The notes under the pieces are model-generated. The model was not told where the DNA came from, ran no database searches, and was given only the letters and a program-made list of their open reading frames with translations. From positions 9,735,113-9,799,112 of the forward strand of contig NC_087081.1 of assembly GCF_026151205.1 (NCBI RefSeq): DNA of 64,000 nt, in the 5' to 3' direction. The stretch's first letter is position 1, and the number at the start of each line of letters is the position of its first letter. Of the stretch, positions 40,284 through 52,400 are shown one piece after another. The translations under genes were made by a program, and so were the position numbers. This DNA is from Bolinopsis microptera (taxonomy: Eukaryota; Ctenophora; Tentaculata; Lobata; Bolinopsidae).

Positions 40284-40409
40284 TTGACGGATGTTACTCG
40301 TCTAAATTTCTTCGAAGTAGTGCGCGCCGCTTTCTTCTCGAAATGTTATGGCCCGATGGCAAGTGCTACGAAGTAGCGCGCGGCGGGTCAGATCATTAAT
40401 AATGGTCAA
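40284..40409. mobile_element. Insertion 1 in R3, TTGACGG family
   Basis: Flanked by GGTCGGCAC (40275-40283, 40410-40418). Starts TTGACGGATGTTACTCG, ends ATGGTCAA, as at 21557-21667. Confidence 0.75.
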
Positions 40410-40418
40410 GGTCGGCAC

Positions 40419-40570
40419 TTGCTCTAACCAAAGCCCTTTCGCTTGCTTTATCGATCCAGAGCCCTTGCGCTTGCAGTAGCGCGCCCGAAGTGGCGCGAAA
40501 GCACATGGTTAGGTGAACCCTTTCGCTTGCAGTAGCGCGCGCGACCGCGCTAGACACATGGCTATGTGAA
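40419..40570. mobile_element. Insertion 2 in R3, TTGCTCTAACC family
   Basis: Flanked by GGTCGGCAC (40410-40418) and GATCGGCAC (40571-40579, one mismatch). Ends resemble a block inside both FB2 copies (cacatagccatgtgtcta ... ggttagagca; about 11126-11185). It abuts insertion 1, so two elements used the same target. Confidence 0.6.
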
Positions 40571-40725
40571 GATCGGCACCAATGTAATTATGGTTTTACC
40601 ACCGTGACACCGTGTTTTGGTTCAGCCGAAATAAATTTTACTTTGATGTTTACATATTGTTTTTTTACTCCAGCTGCAGTCTGGTAGTGTTGAGTCTCAT
40701 GAATATTTTTCTAGCTCTCTTTTTC

Positions 40726-40850
40726 TTGTCATACGTTGTATGACCCGCCGCGCACGAGTGCGCGGCTCCCCCTGTATCGTCGAAACTCTACACTATAGTG
40801 AAGCGACAGTGGGGTCACCACGTGATACAAGGGGTCGCAACGTGATACAA
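40726..40850. mobile_element. Insertion 3 in R3, TTGTCATACG family
   Basis: Flanked by TCTTTTTC (40718-40725, 40851-40858). Starts TTGTCATACGTTG and ends CGTGATACAA, the reverse arrangement of 39891-40127. Confidence 0.75.
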
Positions 40851-41764
40851 TCTTTTTCCATGTTTTTGCCTCACAGGAGATATTGTGGTCTTCTTATTGG
40901 ATATAACTGTAATACATTGATGTAAAGTTTATTTGAATTTCTACTGAGTCTTTCAATTTAACATCTAAGTTTCGAGTTAAGGGCTCTTATTTGAACATCT
41001 CATTTTAGCTTTTCGTCAATAATAACACCTGCTTTATTACCGTATTATTCAGAGTTAGTATATATTCTGATTCGTTATCTGCCTCATTATCAGTAGCTGT
41101 ACGTGACAGCTTGAAGTGAATGTAGCAGAATTTTTTATATTTATATGTAATAGGTTGCATTTCATGTACTTCATGTATTATATTATGATGGTGTTATTGG
41201 TGACTTTGAATCTTTCCTTAACAACAGATATGAAACTTTGAGATTCAATAATCAAATGATAAAACTAGCATAACATAACTAAACATTGAACCTGTCAACA
41301 ACAAATTTGTATAGTTCCTGTTAAATATATACAATAAAACTGCAGTCCACTTTTTTTAAATAACCAAAATATTAACATGCGTAAAATAACGGAATAACTA
41401 TAACTCTATAAGCAAAAATTAATTTTGTGCACAGGCTCTAGTATAATTAGGTTTGTGAAATAATGTCGTCCTGATCTTTTTCGTTCAAATCCTTGAATCC
41501 CATAAAAGTTTATAGCTCATGCTTCGACAATCAACTTATCTCAACACTTATTTTACTTCGGACATTCCAACAGCCACATTGTTACACAAGTGTGTAACCA
41601 GCCAATTACAGGAAACCGAAGGATTCAACTAAAATGTAAAAACGCGTAGCTGATCGGGCCACGTTAACTTATTCTTGAGTTGCGGTTAACATTTTACACG
41701 TCACCAAACTTACTACTCAAAGAACTGCCAACAACAGGGCCAACAACCAGCGACTGCGTGATAC

Positions 41765-41871
41765 CACATGGCGAACCACGTGATACCACATGGCGAACCA
41801 CATGGTACCACGTGGCGCAAATACACCACTCTAAATCCTTAAACTAGTCCACACGACTACCATGCCACGTG
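41765..41871. promoter_or_regulatory. Cluster of CACGTG and CACATG boxes
   Basis: CACGTG at 41777, 41809 and 41866, with CACATG in between, in a rough 22-bp unit (accacatggcgaaccacgtg). Third such cluster in the window. It lies about 150-250 bases beyond the stop of the LDLa gene. Confidence 0.35.
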
Positions 41872-42001
41872 TCTCCACTTCTACAAAACCAATGATACAC
41901 TAAACTACTCTTAATCTACACTAATTTCCAAAGATTTTTTCCACCAACCTATATTACAAATCCCAAGAAATAAAACTACTAAGTCCCCGCTTACTTAGTA
42001 G

Positions 42002-42135
42002 TTAATAATAATTATTCGAGCACTCTTTTTCATCTGACCAATCGTCACAATCCTCGTCAAAATCACATACAAAGGTAGAGTCGATACATTGCTTACCGTC
42101 CGCGCACTTCTGATATCCGTATTCACACTTATGCT
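42002..42135 (-). CDS. LDLa-PLAT-TSP1 gene, terminal exon with LDLa domain
   Basis: Acceptor attctccag| above 42135, phase 1. Reads E-H-K-C-E-Y-G-Y-Q-K-C-A-D-G-K-Q-C-I-D, then C-D-F-D-E-D-C-D-D-W-S-D-E-K-E-C: the six cysteines and the acidic SDE calcium site of an LDL receptor class A repeat. Instead of the usual donor after the last cysteine, the frame runs S-N-N-Y-Y and stops (42002-42004). LDLa modules bind extracellular ligands. This is the last of four LDLa exons (61189, 56765, 53046, 42002) on this strand. The intron before it is about 10.9 kb and holds both retroelements. Confidence 0.85.
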
Positions 42136-42166
42136 CTGGAGAATAATTGATTATTATACATTTGAT

Positions 42167-42312
42167 TCATCACATGCCTTCTCATACGTTTAAAAACTTT
42201 TGCCCACGAGGCTTGCCGAGTTAGTGAAAGTTTCCGGTTATATCGACATTTTCAAACACGAGGCTTGCCGAGTTTTGAAAAATTAGATATCGCATGAGAA
42301 GGCATGTGATAA
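42167..42312. mobile_element. Short palindromic element, ATCACATGCCTTCTCAT ends
   Basis: ATCACATGCCTTCTCATACG on the left and CGCATGAGAAGGCATGTGAT on the right pair almost perfectly. Inside, cacgaggcttgccgagtt occurs twice. It sits about 30 bases upstream (minus strand) of the terminal LDLa exon. Confidence 0.65.
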
Positions 42313-42340
42313 TTAGCAGCTTGGTGACTGGCCGACTTGC

Positions 42341-42418
42341 ATGAGACCGGATTTGAACCCGGGACCCTTAGCATGGGAGGCGATTGTGTAACCAGTAACC
42401 ACTACACCACCCAGCCGA
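42341..42418 (-). repeat. tRNA-derived sequence (SINE head or tRNA pseudogene)
   Basis: On the minus strand: pol III A box GTGGTGTAGTGGTTA (42396-42410) and B box GGGTTCAAATCC (42349-42360) at tRNA-like spacing. The acceptor arms do not pair and the T stem has mismatches, so a working tRNA is unlikely; a tRNA-derived SINE is the best guess. No anticodon assigned. Confidence 0.6.
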
Positions 42419-43295
42419 CGAGTAATTCGTCCTGATTTTGATATCACATACCCCATAGCGCTCGATTCCAAATTAATTTTCAAACCTTCTCAATACAGGT
42501 TCGAAAACGTAAGGTGAGCAACGCCCGGCGCCAATCATCAGTTTGAGGATGTTTTGACAAGGAAAGTTTTTACTTCGATTGACTCATCTCAAACGCAAGG
42601 AAAGATTTTTTCTTTTAGTATAAGTATATAATTCTCTGCATTTTGGAAGGCTTCTTCAACCTTGAACCTTTGCACTGTCGGTTGTAAACTAGTACACTAG
42701 GGTACTGGTTTAAATCATTGGGGTTTATATAGGGTCTCTCTGGGTTGGAGACTGCTTATAGGACAGCAACCGAAGCGCTATTATAACTATAACGCAAGTT
42801 TCTTCGGTTTTAAGGAACGTCACTATCAGTATTCACTCAAATTGATCAGATCGTCATCCACCAACATGCTCGTTACCGACTAATGAGTCTCATTGTTGCT
42901 CGCTAGCGAATAGCTCCCGATGAGATTACTGATTGGGTGACGAAATCACTGATTAAGTGCCAAGGGTAAGATCACGTATCTGCAATATCTTAAAACTTTA
43001 AAAGGGTCTTATTAACTCAGGTAAATTGTGAACAACCAATACAACTTGAAATTTTGGGAAAGCACTTCAATTATCAAACCAAACATGTCTAGAAACTTTG
43101 AAGTTCCTAGCTGAAAGCGTTCTCACTTTATGGTGACACTGACAATAGCGAAAAAGAGGGAATGGCGTGACACACCCACTGTAATTAATTGTTGAATTAT
43201 TAAAATTTAATCTGAGAATGGAGTATAAAGAAATTTTGAATTAGCACTGTATAGTTTAAAATATTTATAGCTTATTATAACCATCAGATTATATA

Positions 43296-44061
43296 CAGGG
43301 TGGGCCAAAAGTCAGTGTGCAAACGTTGGCCTTAATAGCTCAGTCACTGAGTGCCCAATTGAAATACTTCCTTCTGGTATGACTTAGTACCACCACTGGT
43401 TCGAGGAATTTGTCAACTCGAAAAATATTCGCGTTCATTTTTTTCAAATGGAGGTTCATTTTCACATTTTTTTGATAGTTTGGATAATCGGATCAAGCTA
43501 AATGTTATTGAATTGTGTTTGGCCATTCGAATTACGTTTGCCCTGAAAGAATGAGAGTTCTAGCTTCTCAGATGACCGAGATATGAAGCATAACAAGCTT
43601 GTTCATTACGTGTGATCAGGTGATTGGTTTACCTAATCACGTGATAAGGTGACCCCGTTAACTACCCCGTTAAACATTATGGGAATTGTTAAGGGTGCCC
43701 AATTAAGGTGTCGTGTCACGGTGTCACATAATCACCCAGTCAATTTGTTAACGAGATACACAAAATGCTTGTTAACTTCGTCATTTCTAATCCGTTTTGC
43801 CTCATTTTTTCAGATCATATGCAACATTTGATAATCTACCGTCTCTAAAAAAAATAGGCGTTCAGGATTTTCAGAGAAAACAATATAGGTGTTTTAACAT
43901 TGAATGGGCGTGGTCTAAAATATTCGAATTTTCAAATTTTGACGACGGAATCCTCGAACCAGTAAGTACAGTATGCCATCTGCAAAGCAACAGCTCTCAA
44001 ATATAAAACTCAGCGGAGGTATAAGACCCAACGTTTGCACACTGACTTTTGGCCCACCCTG
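43296..44061. mobile_element. TA-flanked mariner-like element, 766 bp, no transposase
   Basis: Ends CAGGGTGGGCCAAAAGTCAG and its complement (CTGACTTTTGGCCCACCCTG), flanked by TA on each side (43294-43295, 44062-44063). Inverted similarity continues inside (ctggttcgagg near 43397, cctcgaaccag near 43952). Internal frames do not match a transposase. Such ends are typical of Tc1/mariner-type transposons. Confidence 0.8.
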
Positions 44062-44892
44062 TATTAATATCAATTTTTCTTTATTCAGTTTTTATTTCAT
44101 TTATTTAATCTGTTTTCAACTCTTACTTTATTCTGTCTCTGAAAGTGGAGGGAAGTAATCATAGGCAACACGGCTCACAGCCCAATTGCGACAAATGCTA
44201 TGTTCGTATCCCTAAAAGTTCTCCTGACCTAATTTGTGACCTATGTGCTGAAAGTAAACATTTAAAATGCCAGAAACTATCAAAAAACGATGCCCGGCAC
44301 ATTATAAATTCTGGGAACCATGGTTCTGCTATGAATGCATAAGCTCAATTCTCCCAATCAATGCCTCTGATGTCCCGACGAATAAAAAAGTAGTGTTAAC
44401 AATACTAATTTTAAAACAAAGTGCATGGCCTGTAACGGGTTTTGTTATTCTAGATTAAACATTAGGTTTTGTCCATGGTGCGATGAGTACATTCATAAAA
44501 AGTGCTTTAGAGATAATTTAGGCTGCATAAAGTGCTGTAAGTCGTTAATCCCAGGTTATTATGTGACATCTTATGATCTTTTTATGGACTGTAGCAGCCG
44601 AATCACTGCTCTTTTCAATCCATACGACCGCTCACATGGTTTAGATTTGATTGGTAACGCTTTAGATCAGGATAACGATGAAAGTTACCAATACTGGAAC
44701 GAAATCAGCGATATATTAACCAATTGTAATTATCAGCAGCCATCGAACATTAAAAGTTCCTCCCGTGATGATCTGAAAGTGTTTTCTCTTAATGTGCGAT
44801 CATTAGTAAAGAACATCACATACTTCCGTGAAGAAATCGACAGTTATACTAAGTATGACGTTTTGTGTCTTAACGAAACCAATTTGAAGTTA

Positions 44893-45796
44893 CCTTACTC
44901 GGGAATATTATAACCGGGATAAAGTGGTGGGTTTTGGAAGATTCCGCCATATTTTTCCCGGTCAAAAATTTTACCAGTCATAAAAAAACCCGCCGACTCA
45001 GATTATGGGGTTCCAAGGGGGTGGTGATCATCATATTTTACCTGAAGTCTCATATGTGCTAGAGAAGACTTTTGAAGCAGTGGATGGAGGGCTGTAACTT
45101 TATTGGCGGTTGCTACCATAATTTCGGTATAAAAATCACAATTTGGTTATAGAAATTTGGTTATAGATTTGGTTATAGAAATCAGATTTCAGGCCAACTT
45201 GTGGCCACATCCCGCTAGAAGTGAGTAAACTGTGCCACTATTTCATGGTCCACGGTGGATTGATTCAGATTACTGGAGCAGTTGAAGATGCAAAGCCAAG
45301 ACGTTCCCCAATACAATTACCAAGCGGTGGGCAGGAAATTAAGCTCCGGCTGACCTTCAGAGCAGTAGCCCCATTAGCGGACAAAATGAAAGTCTTGTTA
45401 AGACAACAATACAACTTCGAATTTGACGATCAGCAGCAGGGGGATATCAATAATGATAATGGAGGGGACATTAGCGATAATGAGAATGAGAATACGCTTT
45501 AATGAAGATTTGACTTATTATTGCTTAGATTTATTTTCCTTTAAATAGACGTGTCTTTTTTTCTATTTCTGAGTACTATCAATAACTGTAAATTGAAATA
45601 ACTTCTTTAACAAGTAACAAAAACAGAAATTTCGGTTGAAAATTTGTTGACCTCTGAAAAAAAAACTTGAAAGGTCGGCCACCGGTAAATACATGACCGG
45701 GATAATTTGGCGGGTTTTGGGAAAGTCCGCCATATTTTTCCTGGTCATTAATTTTCCCAGTCATAAATTAACCCGCTATAATATTCCCGAGTAAGG
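44893..45796. mobile_element. 904-bp TA-flanked element inserted in the LINE endonuclease
   Basis: Starts CCTTACTCGGGAATATTATA, ends ATATTCCCGAGTAAGG, with TA duplicated (44891-44892, 45797-45798). Without it the endonuclease reads on in frame from L-N-E-T-N-L-K-L to D-K-L-P-N-G. Each end is itself a palindromic block like the family member at 34601-34850, and the middle carries an open frame (45245-45502). Confidence 0.85.
45245..45502 (+). CDS. Short ORF carried inside the TA-flanked element, 85 aa
   Basis: ATG at 45245; the frame is open from 45221. Begins M-V-H-G-G-L-I-Q-I-T-G-A-V and ends in an acidic, Asn-rich tail (D-Q-Q-Q-G-D-I-N-N-D-N-G-G-D). It does not resemble a DDE transposase. 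It could be a captured host fragment or chance. Function unknown. Confidence 0.35.
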   Translation: MVHGGLIQITGAVEDAKPRRSPIQLPSGGQEIKLRLTFRAVAPLADKMKVLLRQQYNFEFDDQQQGDINNDNGGDISDNENENTL

Positions 45797-46120
45797 TAGA
45801 TAAATTACCAAACGGAATCTCCGACATTATAATTGAAGGGTTTTACGAGCCTATTGTTCAGGAACCATTACGCAAATCAGGAAAAGGTGGTGGCCTTGTA
45901 ATTTACATTAATAAGAGGGTTTGTGATCCCGAAAATATAGAAAATCTTAAGGCAACCACAGATCCCGAAGACACGTGCGCTGAATTTCAATTAGTTAAGG
46001 TGCATAATTGCAAAGGCACAAACCAAACAAAAGTATTGATAAACTTTTACAGGTCCCCATCTAAAGGTACTCAGAACTTCTTAAATTCTTTGGAAAAGGT
46101 GCTACGAGGTCTAGACAGAC

Positions 46121-46321
46121 GACAAGTGCCACATGTGAGTGCCGCAAGTGCCACATGCTACATATGATAGTGCCACAAGTGCCACATGTGAGTGTCGCAA
46201 GTGCCACATGTTACATATGATAGTGCCACAAGTGCCACATGTGAGTGTCGCAAGTGCCACATGTTAGTGCCACGAGTGCCACGAGTGCCACAGTGCCACA
46301 TTTACGTTATAAGGTTGTCTG
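46121..46321. mobile_element. 201-bp insertion of GTGCCACATG repeats in the LINE
   Basis: Flanked by AGACAGAC (46113-46120, 46322-46329). Inside are repeats of agtgccacatgtgagtgtcgc and gttacatatgatagtgccac. Ends GACAAG... and ...TTGTCTG are weakly inverted. Removing it restores the endonuclease frame up to H-I-M-F-F-G-D. An 8-bp duplication suggests hAT-like mobility. Confidence 0.8.
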
Positions 46322-46329
46322 AGACAGAC

Positions 46330-48383
46330 ATTCTCGCAAGCATATCATGTTTTTTGGGGACGCGAACATTGATCTTATAAAATTCAAAACTGATATTTCT
46401 GGACAGAACCTCATAGACCTCCTCGCCAAGTATGGATTTGTTCAGACGGTTTCAAGGCCGACACGAGTCACCGATCATAGTGCTACCTTAATTGATCATG
46501 TCTACACAAATAATATAAGTAACACAATAAGCAGTAACGTTGTAACGGTGGATTTATCGGATCATCTTGCTATCGTTACCACTTTTAAACTAAGTAACTC
46601 TTCGCAACAACATCTCAGGCTACCCACTAACACACAACCTAAACTTATTTATGAAACACGTGTCATAAATGAGGCCAACAATGCTGCTTTTAGGGAACTC
46701 ATCGATGGGGAGACGTGGGACGAGATATTAAGTACAGACGACGCTAGTCTGCAATACGGAAAACTTGCAGATATATACACCAAGCACTATAATACTGCCT
46801 ATCCACTAAAAATCAATCATATTCGCCGTGAGCATGAGCGTTCTAATACTAAACCCTGGATACTACCCTGGCTTGAAGAAGCATGTGCGCGGAAACAAGA
46901 AAGTTATCATAGTAAAGTACTTGAACCTACAATGAATAATATAGAGGCCTATAAAAAGCTAAAACTTTTCTGTAAAAAACATGTCAACATTGCCAAACAA
47001 CGATACTATAAAAAACAATTCGAAAAATACCAGGACTGTTCCAAAAAACAATGGCAAATAATCAACGGTTTACTTGGTAGAAGCAGGAAAACTGAGCAGT
47101 TAAGACTCAAAGGTTCGGACGGGTCGATTTTGAGTTCTGAAGATACCGTGGCTGAAAGGTTTAATGACTATTTCTCGAACATTGCTACGAACATCAAAAC
47201 TCAGATAAGTGCCCGTCAGACCTTTGACCCTGGGGGGTTCCAAGAATATCTGCCCACATCCTGTTCTCAATCAATCTATCTACAGCCTGCCGAAACGATC
47301 GAAATTCAAAGAATTATTATTGGTTTGAAGAACAAAGCGACCCTTGACACAAAAATTGAACCACTAAAAGTAGCCAGTTCCAGCGATAGTTTCCTTGCTA
47401 TATTAGCAAAAGTTATCAACGAATCCTTAAGTACAGGCATATTTCCACAGGCCCTTAAAATTGCCAAAGTAACTCCCATCCATAAAGGAGGCTCTAAACT
47501 TGACGTTGAAAATTATAGACCCATCTCTCTCTTAGGTTCCTTCTCAAAAATCTACGAAAAACTGATGCACCGACGTGTCTTAGAATTTCTTAACAAAAAT
47601 AGTTCTTTATTCGAAAATCAGTATGGTTTCCGTCCAGGAAGGTCCTGTGAACATGCTCTTCTTAATGCACAAAGTACAATTTTACACTCTCTTAGCAAAA
47701 ACCAAATTTCACTACTGCTATTATTAGATTACAGTAAAGCGTTTGACGTCCTGGATCATGCTACACTGCTAAATAAATTACAGCACTACGGCATCCGGGG
47801 AATAGCTCTAAAGTGGTTTGAGTCGTACCTAAGTGATAGAAGCCAATATGTAGCAATAAACAATTCACATTCGTCCCACAAGCCTATTGTGCATGGTGTT
47901 CCACAAGGGAGCATACTAGGTCCCTTACTTTTCGTCATATACATCAACGATCTTCCCGGTATTTCTAACAAGATGGTAAAATTCATACTTTATGCAGATG
48001 ATGCAAATATCATTATTAACGGTTCCAATGTCCAAAAACTAATGCTAAGGGTCAACCAATTAACGGAAACATTATCACGGTGGGTTAATAGCAACGGATT
48101 AGCACTAAATCTAAAAAAGACGTGTTATATGATTTTCTCTAAAAAGCGCATAGAACCATCATTGATTAAAGTACAAATAGAAAATACAGTATTAGAACGT
48201 AAAACTGAAGCCCGGTTTCTTGGTGTAATTGTAGATGAAAAGCTTAACTGGAGTAACCACATAAAAGCACTGAGGAGCAAGATGTCAAGATTTATTGGGG
48301 TGATGTACAGGATAAAACATAAATTGCCAATGAAGGCCCGTTTACAGATTTTCCAAAGTTTTGTTCGTTCATGTTCAGTCCCA
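46330..48383 (+). pseudogene. LINE endonuclease end plus reverse transcriptase
   Basis: Long frame without its own natural start (it continues the interrupted endonuclease). Seen: G-D-A-N-I-D-L, S-D-H-L-A-I, then RT motifs N-Y-R-P-I-S-L-L, F-R-P-G-R-S-C, L-L-D-Y-S-K-A-F-D (motif A), G-V-P-Q-G-S-I-L-G-P (motif B), Y-A-D-D-A-N (motif C) and F-L-G-V. All three catalytic aspartates are present. The frame breaks near 48380, where the true continuation (S-H-L-N-F-C-S-L-V-W-G) moves to another frame, so the copy is dead but not old. Confidence 0.85.
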
Positions 48384-48560
48384 TTTGAACTTCTGCTCAC
48401 TTGTATGGGGATTTGCTTCAAAATCTCTTATAGAATCTCTTTTTGCTAAACAAAAACAAGGTATGAGGGCAGTTATGGCCGGAAATGTGAACTACTACTA
48501 CAAGGACGGAAAACTGCCAGAGCACACAAAACTAGCATTTAAAGAACACGAGGTCTTAAG

Positions 48561-49447
48561 GGGGCAAACCCCAAATCTGTCCAGACCTAATGACCTCATA
48601 GGCAGTTCAGTGACCTTCTAGCGCACCGTTTCCACACACAAAAAAATCATTTTGAGAATTCCCATTTTTGTAATCGACCATTTCCTGGTTAAGAGTGCAA
48701 TTTTCGGAAAAAAATTATTTTGTGGTTGAGACGCTATAAGTTAATCATTTCTTGCGGTATCGGGTTGAAATTTTTCTCGCCCTTTATTCACATCTATTTC
48801 AATGTGTGTGTAAAATCTTGATATCGTATCTAAAAAGGCTGGTGTGTTATGAATTTTTAAAGTCAAAAAGCTAAAATTGTCCTTTTCAGGCTTATTTTAA
48901 CAAAACGTCAGTCAGGGAAGATCGTATTGATTTGATGCTTGACATCAAATTGTTCTCTGAATTCTGGCGCAGTTTTTGATGCCCTCAAAAATGTTTTTAC
49001 TCATTCCCCTTCAGATCTATTGGACCTCAAAGCCAAACAACAAATTTAGGCACATTTTTCGTTTTAATATATACCGATTTTTCTAAAATTTTGATAGGAA
49101 TGTGCTAGTGACTTTTTGAAAAGTGCAAAATAACCGCAACTAGCACATTTATATATGAGTTATGAACAACAAAACACCCTAAAATGCTTCCCTTTGAAGT
49201 TATGGGAGAAAATGTGATTTTTTGGCTTTGCAGATGAAAAATCGAGGTGTCAGTAAAATGGCACGGATATATCACCTCGTTGTGACAGCACATCTGACAC
49301 AACGAGGTGATTCTTCTACAATCAATCAGCTACAAGCTCGGTTATCGTCAGAATCCCCAGAGCCTTTACGCTCCGTTTGTCATCCGCCATCTGATTGTGA
49401 GATTTTAGAGTTTTATCAGCAACAATTTAATCATCACGATTCCCCCG
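48561..49447. other. Junction between LINE and Penelope-like element
   Basis: Probably the 5' region of the Penelope-like element. A short frame from ATG 49234 runs to 49455 and overlaps the start of the main ORF by eight bases. It contains an inverted repeat (atcacctcgttgtg at about 49268, cacaacgaggtgat at about 49298). Its role is unknown. Confidence 0.4.
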
Positions 49448-52400
49448 ATGTCTAAACTGGACAACTTAGCTGTCAGATCAGTGAGGGCATCGTGTCAATT
49501 GAGATACTTACAGACTACGAGAGACAATGGTAATATCCCCAGAGGAATTGCTACTCAAATCAATTTTAAGTGTGCAGTTAAAGACCCATTTTATGTAGAT
49601 TCATGTAATGCCCTCAACCAACGTCAGAAATCTAGAATGTTAGACTTAGTCATAGAGAACCAAGTTATCAGGTCTAAGAATTTACGTAAAAGTTTTTACA
49701 GCTTTAAAAACTGCATAAAATCTTCGCTCCCACCTTCAGATCATGATAATTTAGAGAGTCATTTATCCAATTTGATGCACATGGAGAGACTTGAACTAAC
49801 AAAGCGTCATCATTCTAAGTTAAAGAGAGATACAGACTACGCCATTTACATTGCACCTTCATATGTGGACAATGCCAAACCTGTGAAGAAGAAAAGAAGG
49901 AGGAAGAGGAAAAAGGTCAACCGTACTTCGTCTCACAGACATCAGAGGACATTGATCAAAGGCACCCTTCCGAAGGTTGAAGACTTATCAATGGAAAACA
50001 TGTCCAGAACAGTTGTTAACCTTACAGACAAGGAGCTCACCAAAGAGCAACTATATGTCTTCTTCTTGTCTCATAAGTTTGCACCTACACCTCCCCTACC
50101 AGATCTGAGTCGCTTCGAGAACGATTTGTGTACATGGTTTTCCAAAATGAGAGCCAAAGTTGTTTTTGATAGCTTCAAATGTGGACCCAACAAAGCAGAT
50201 AAAAGAGTTACTGACATGGAGCGCTGCCTCATCAAGGCCGAATCATCACGTACTTTTGAATCATGTAAAAACCCTGCACTCGAGGCATTCATTAAATGCT
50301 GCAGAGCAGAAGTTGATCTCCACCGGCCAACTCAGAAGTATGTTTCACCAGACAACATCGCTGCACCTATCAGATCAGCTCTCAAAGAAGTGAAAGGATG
50401 GAAGGATGTGGTTATTAGACCTTTTGACAAAGGGGTAGGATTCTTTCTTCTTGGAGAGGAAGAATATATTCAACGAATAGGTGTACATTTGAATGATAGA
50501 TCTGTATATAGTATTGTAAATAATGTAGATGATTTAGTTTCAGAATTAATTGATAAAATTTCATGTTGGACAGTCAAGTATAAAGAAGAATTAGGTATGT
50601 CTAAGAAGGTCAGGGAGTGGGTTATTCCGTGTACGGAGCTCAACCAGCCTGGTAATATGTACCTGAATCCCAAGGCCCACAAGCCACCTTTGTACCCTGG
50701 GAGGATGATTACTACTGGATGTGGTTCGTACATTGAGAACCTATCTGCCCTGACTGCATACGAATTGAAGAAGGCTATTTTAGATTATAGAATTATTGAC
50801 ACCCCTCATTTTTTGAGGAAGATTGATAGCTTGAATGAGTCCACCATATTGTTGGGTAAGGAGGTGATACATGTTGCCATAGATATATCCAACATGTTCA
50901 CCAATATCCCCAGGGATATGGGGATCCAACAATGCACCAAGCACCTGAATGAAAGAAGTAGTTATGATCAATTGTTCAGTACAGAATGCATTATTAGTGC
51001 TCTAGAAATCACTCTTGATTACAACATAGCTTCGTTCAACGGTATAACATACCGTCAGGAGCGTGGAGCGGCGATGGGTCCTAAGAACTCATGTGAGTAT
51101 GCAGATTGTGCAATGGATAAGATCGATATTTTAGTTAATGAAAGAGATTTAGAACATGGCCCGCCACACAGACCAGCATTCTGGGGTAGGTTGCGTGACG
51201 ATATATACATGGCCTGGCCTGGTACTGTTGAGGAGCTTCTACAATTTATGGAATGGCTCAATAGTATCCATCCGGACCTTGTGTTTACTTACGACTACTC
51301 TAAGGATGGTGTTGAGTTTTTAGACACCTATGTCTATGCTGTTGGCGATGTTATTCATACCAAACTTTACTCTAAGCCCAGTGACACCCACTGCTATCTC
51401 ATCCCCACCTCATGTCATAGGAGCCATGTTCTCAAAAACATACCCTATGGTGTGGCGAGGCGAGTGAGGCAGAACAATAGTGAAGACACTAATTTCTTAG
51501 AGCAAAGGGAGGTATATACTGGTTACCTTGTAGCCCGTGGTTACCATTCTAGTATTGTAGACGATGCTTTCAACAAATTTAGTGATATAACCAATAGGAA
51601 AAACTTGTATGCCCCTAAAAATAAGGATGAGACGACTACTTGTCTAATACCCATGGTGATGGATCAGAATCCAGCACTTCCCAACATGGGGAGCATTATT
51701 CACAAGTCTAAGCACCTTCTTAATCTCGATCCAGCCTTGAAGAAGCTAGTACGTGCTGACAGTGTATTTGTAAGTCACCGAAAGAATCAAACTATCGGTG
51801 GCATGCTTGTACACAATAAGTATCGTGCTAGTGGAACTGTAAGCAGTGATAGAGATGGAGAAGCCACTGCTAGTCAATTTCTTGAACCAGACGCTGCAAT
51901 ATTGCCGGCTGTTCGGGAGGCTGACAACGCAGGGTGCCATGCCTGTGGAAAATGCTATGTTTGTAAGCAAAGTTTCCTGTCCCCTTGTTCCAAATTTAGT
52001 AGTCACCATTCTAAACAAGTTTTCCCTATTACTAAATAGTAAATATATAACTTGTCAGAGTAATAACCTTATTTATTTAATGGAGTGTAGAACTTGTAAA
52101 CAGTCGTATGTAGGATATACTACTTCTAATCTCCCTAAGAGATTTTCTAATCATAAGAGCCACATTAAGAAAGGTATCAGAAGTTGTAAGTTAGTAAATC
52201 ACTTTTTAGATATTGATCATGATTTAGATTTTAGTTCAGTAGCCTTATATAACTCATCACTTAGTACGCACCTTTCTGTTATTATAGTGGACGCTCTTGA
52301 ATTTAAACCTGAAATAAGTCAAGCAGATAGGGAAAAGGCCATGGAAGCTAGAGAGGGGTTCTACCAGACCCAATTGAAAACCCTTGAGCGTTATGGGGGT

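Larger units (their letters stand above)
40150..40930 (+). repeat. Dispersed repeat R3, long copy with three insertions
   Basis: Matches the short copy at 29045-29400 but is interrupted at 40284-40409, 40419-40570 and 40726-40850. The comparison fixes those boundaries. Confidence 0.7.
44145..48560 (+). mobile_element. Non-LTR retrotransposon (Jockey/CR1-like), decayed and interrupted
   Basis: In order: a PHD-like zinc finger (C-D-K-C at about 44187, I-C-D-L-C, later C-Y-E-C, with frameshifts near 44310 and 44390), a second Cys-rich motif (C-M-A-C, C-P-W-C-D), an apurinic-type endonuclease (L-N-V-R-S, L-N-E-T, G-D-A-N-I-D, S-D-H), and a reverse transcriptase with Y-A-D-D. Two DNA elements split the endonuclease (44893-45796, 46121-46321); removing each with one target copy restores the frame. 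A frameshift near 48380 separates the RT from its C-terminal part (48361-48560). After E-H-E-V-L near 48560 similarity to such elements ends. It copies itself through RNA by target-primed reverse transcription when intact; this copy cannot. Confidence 0.85.

Noticed and set aside
42341-42418. Functional tRNA gene
   Set aside because: A and B boxes are good but the acceptor stem does not pair and the T stem has mismatches.
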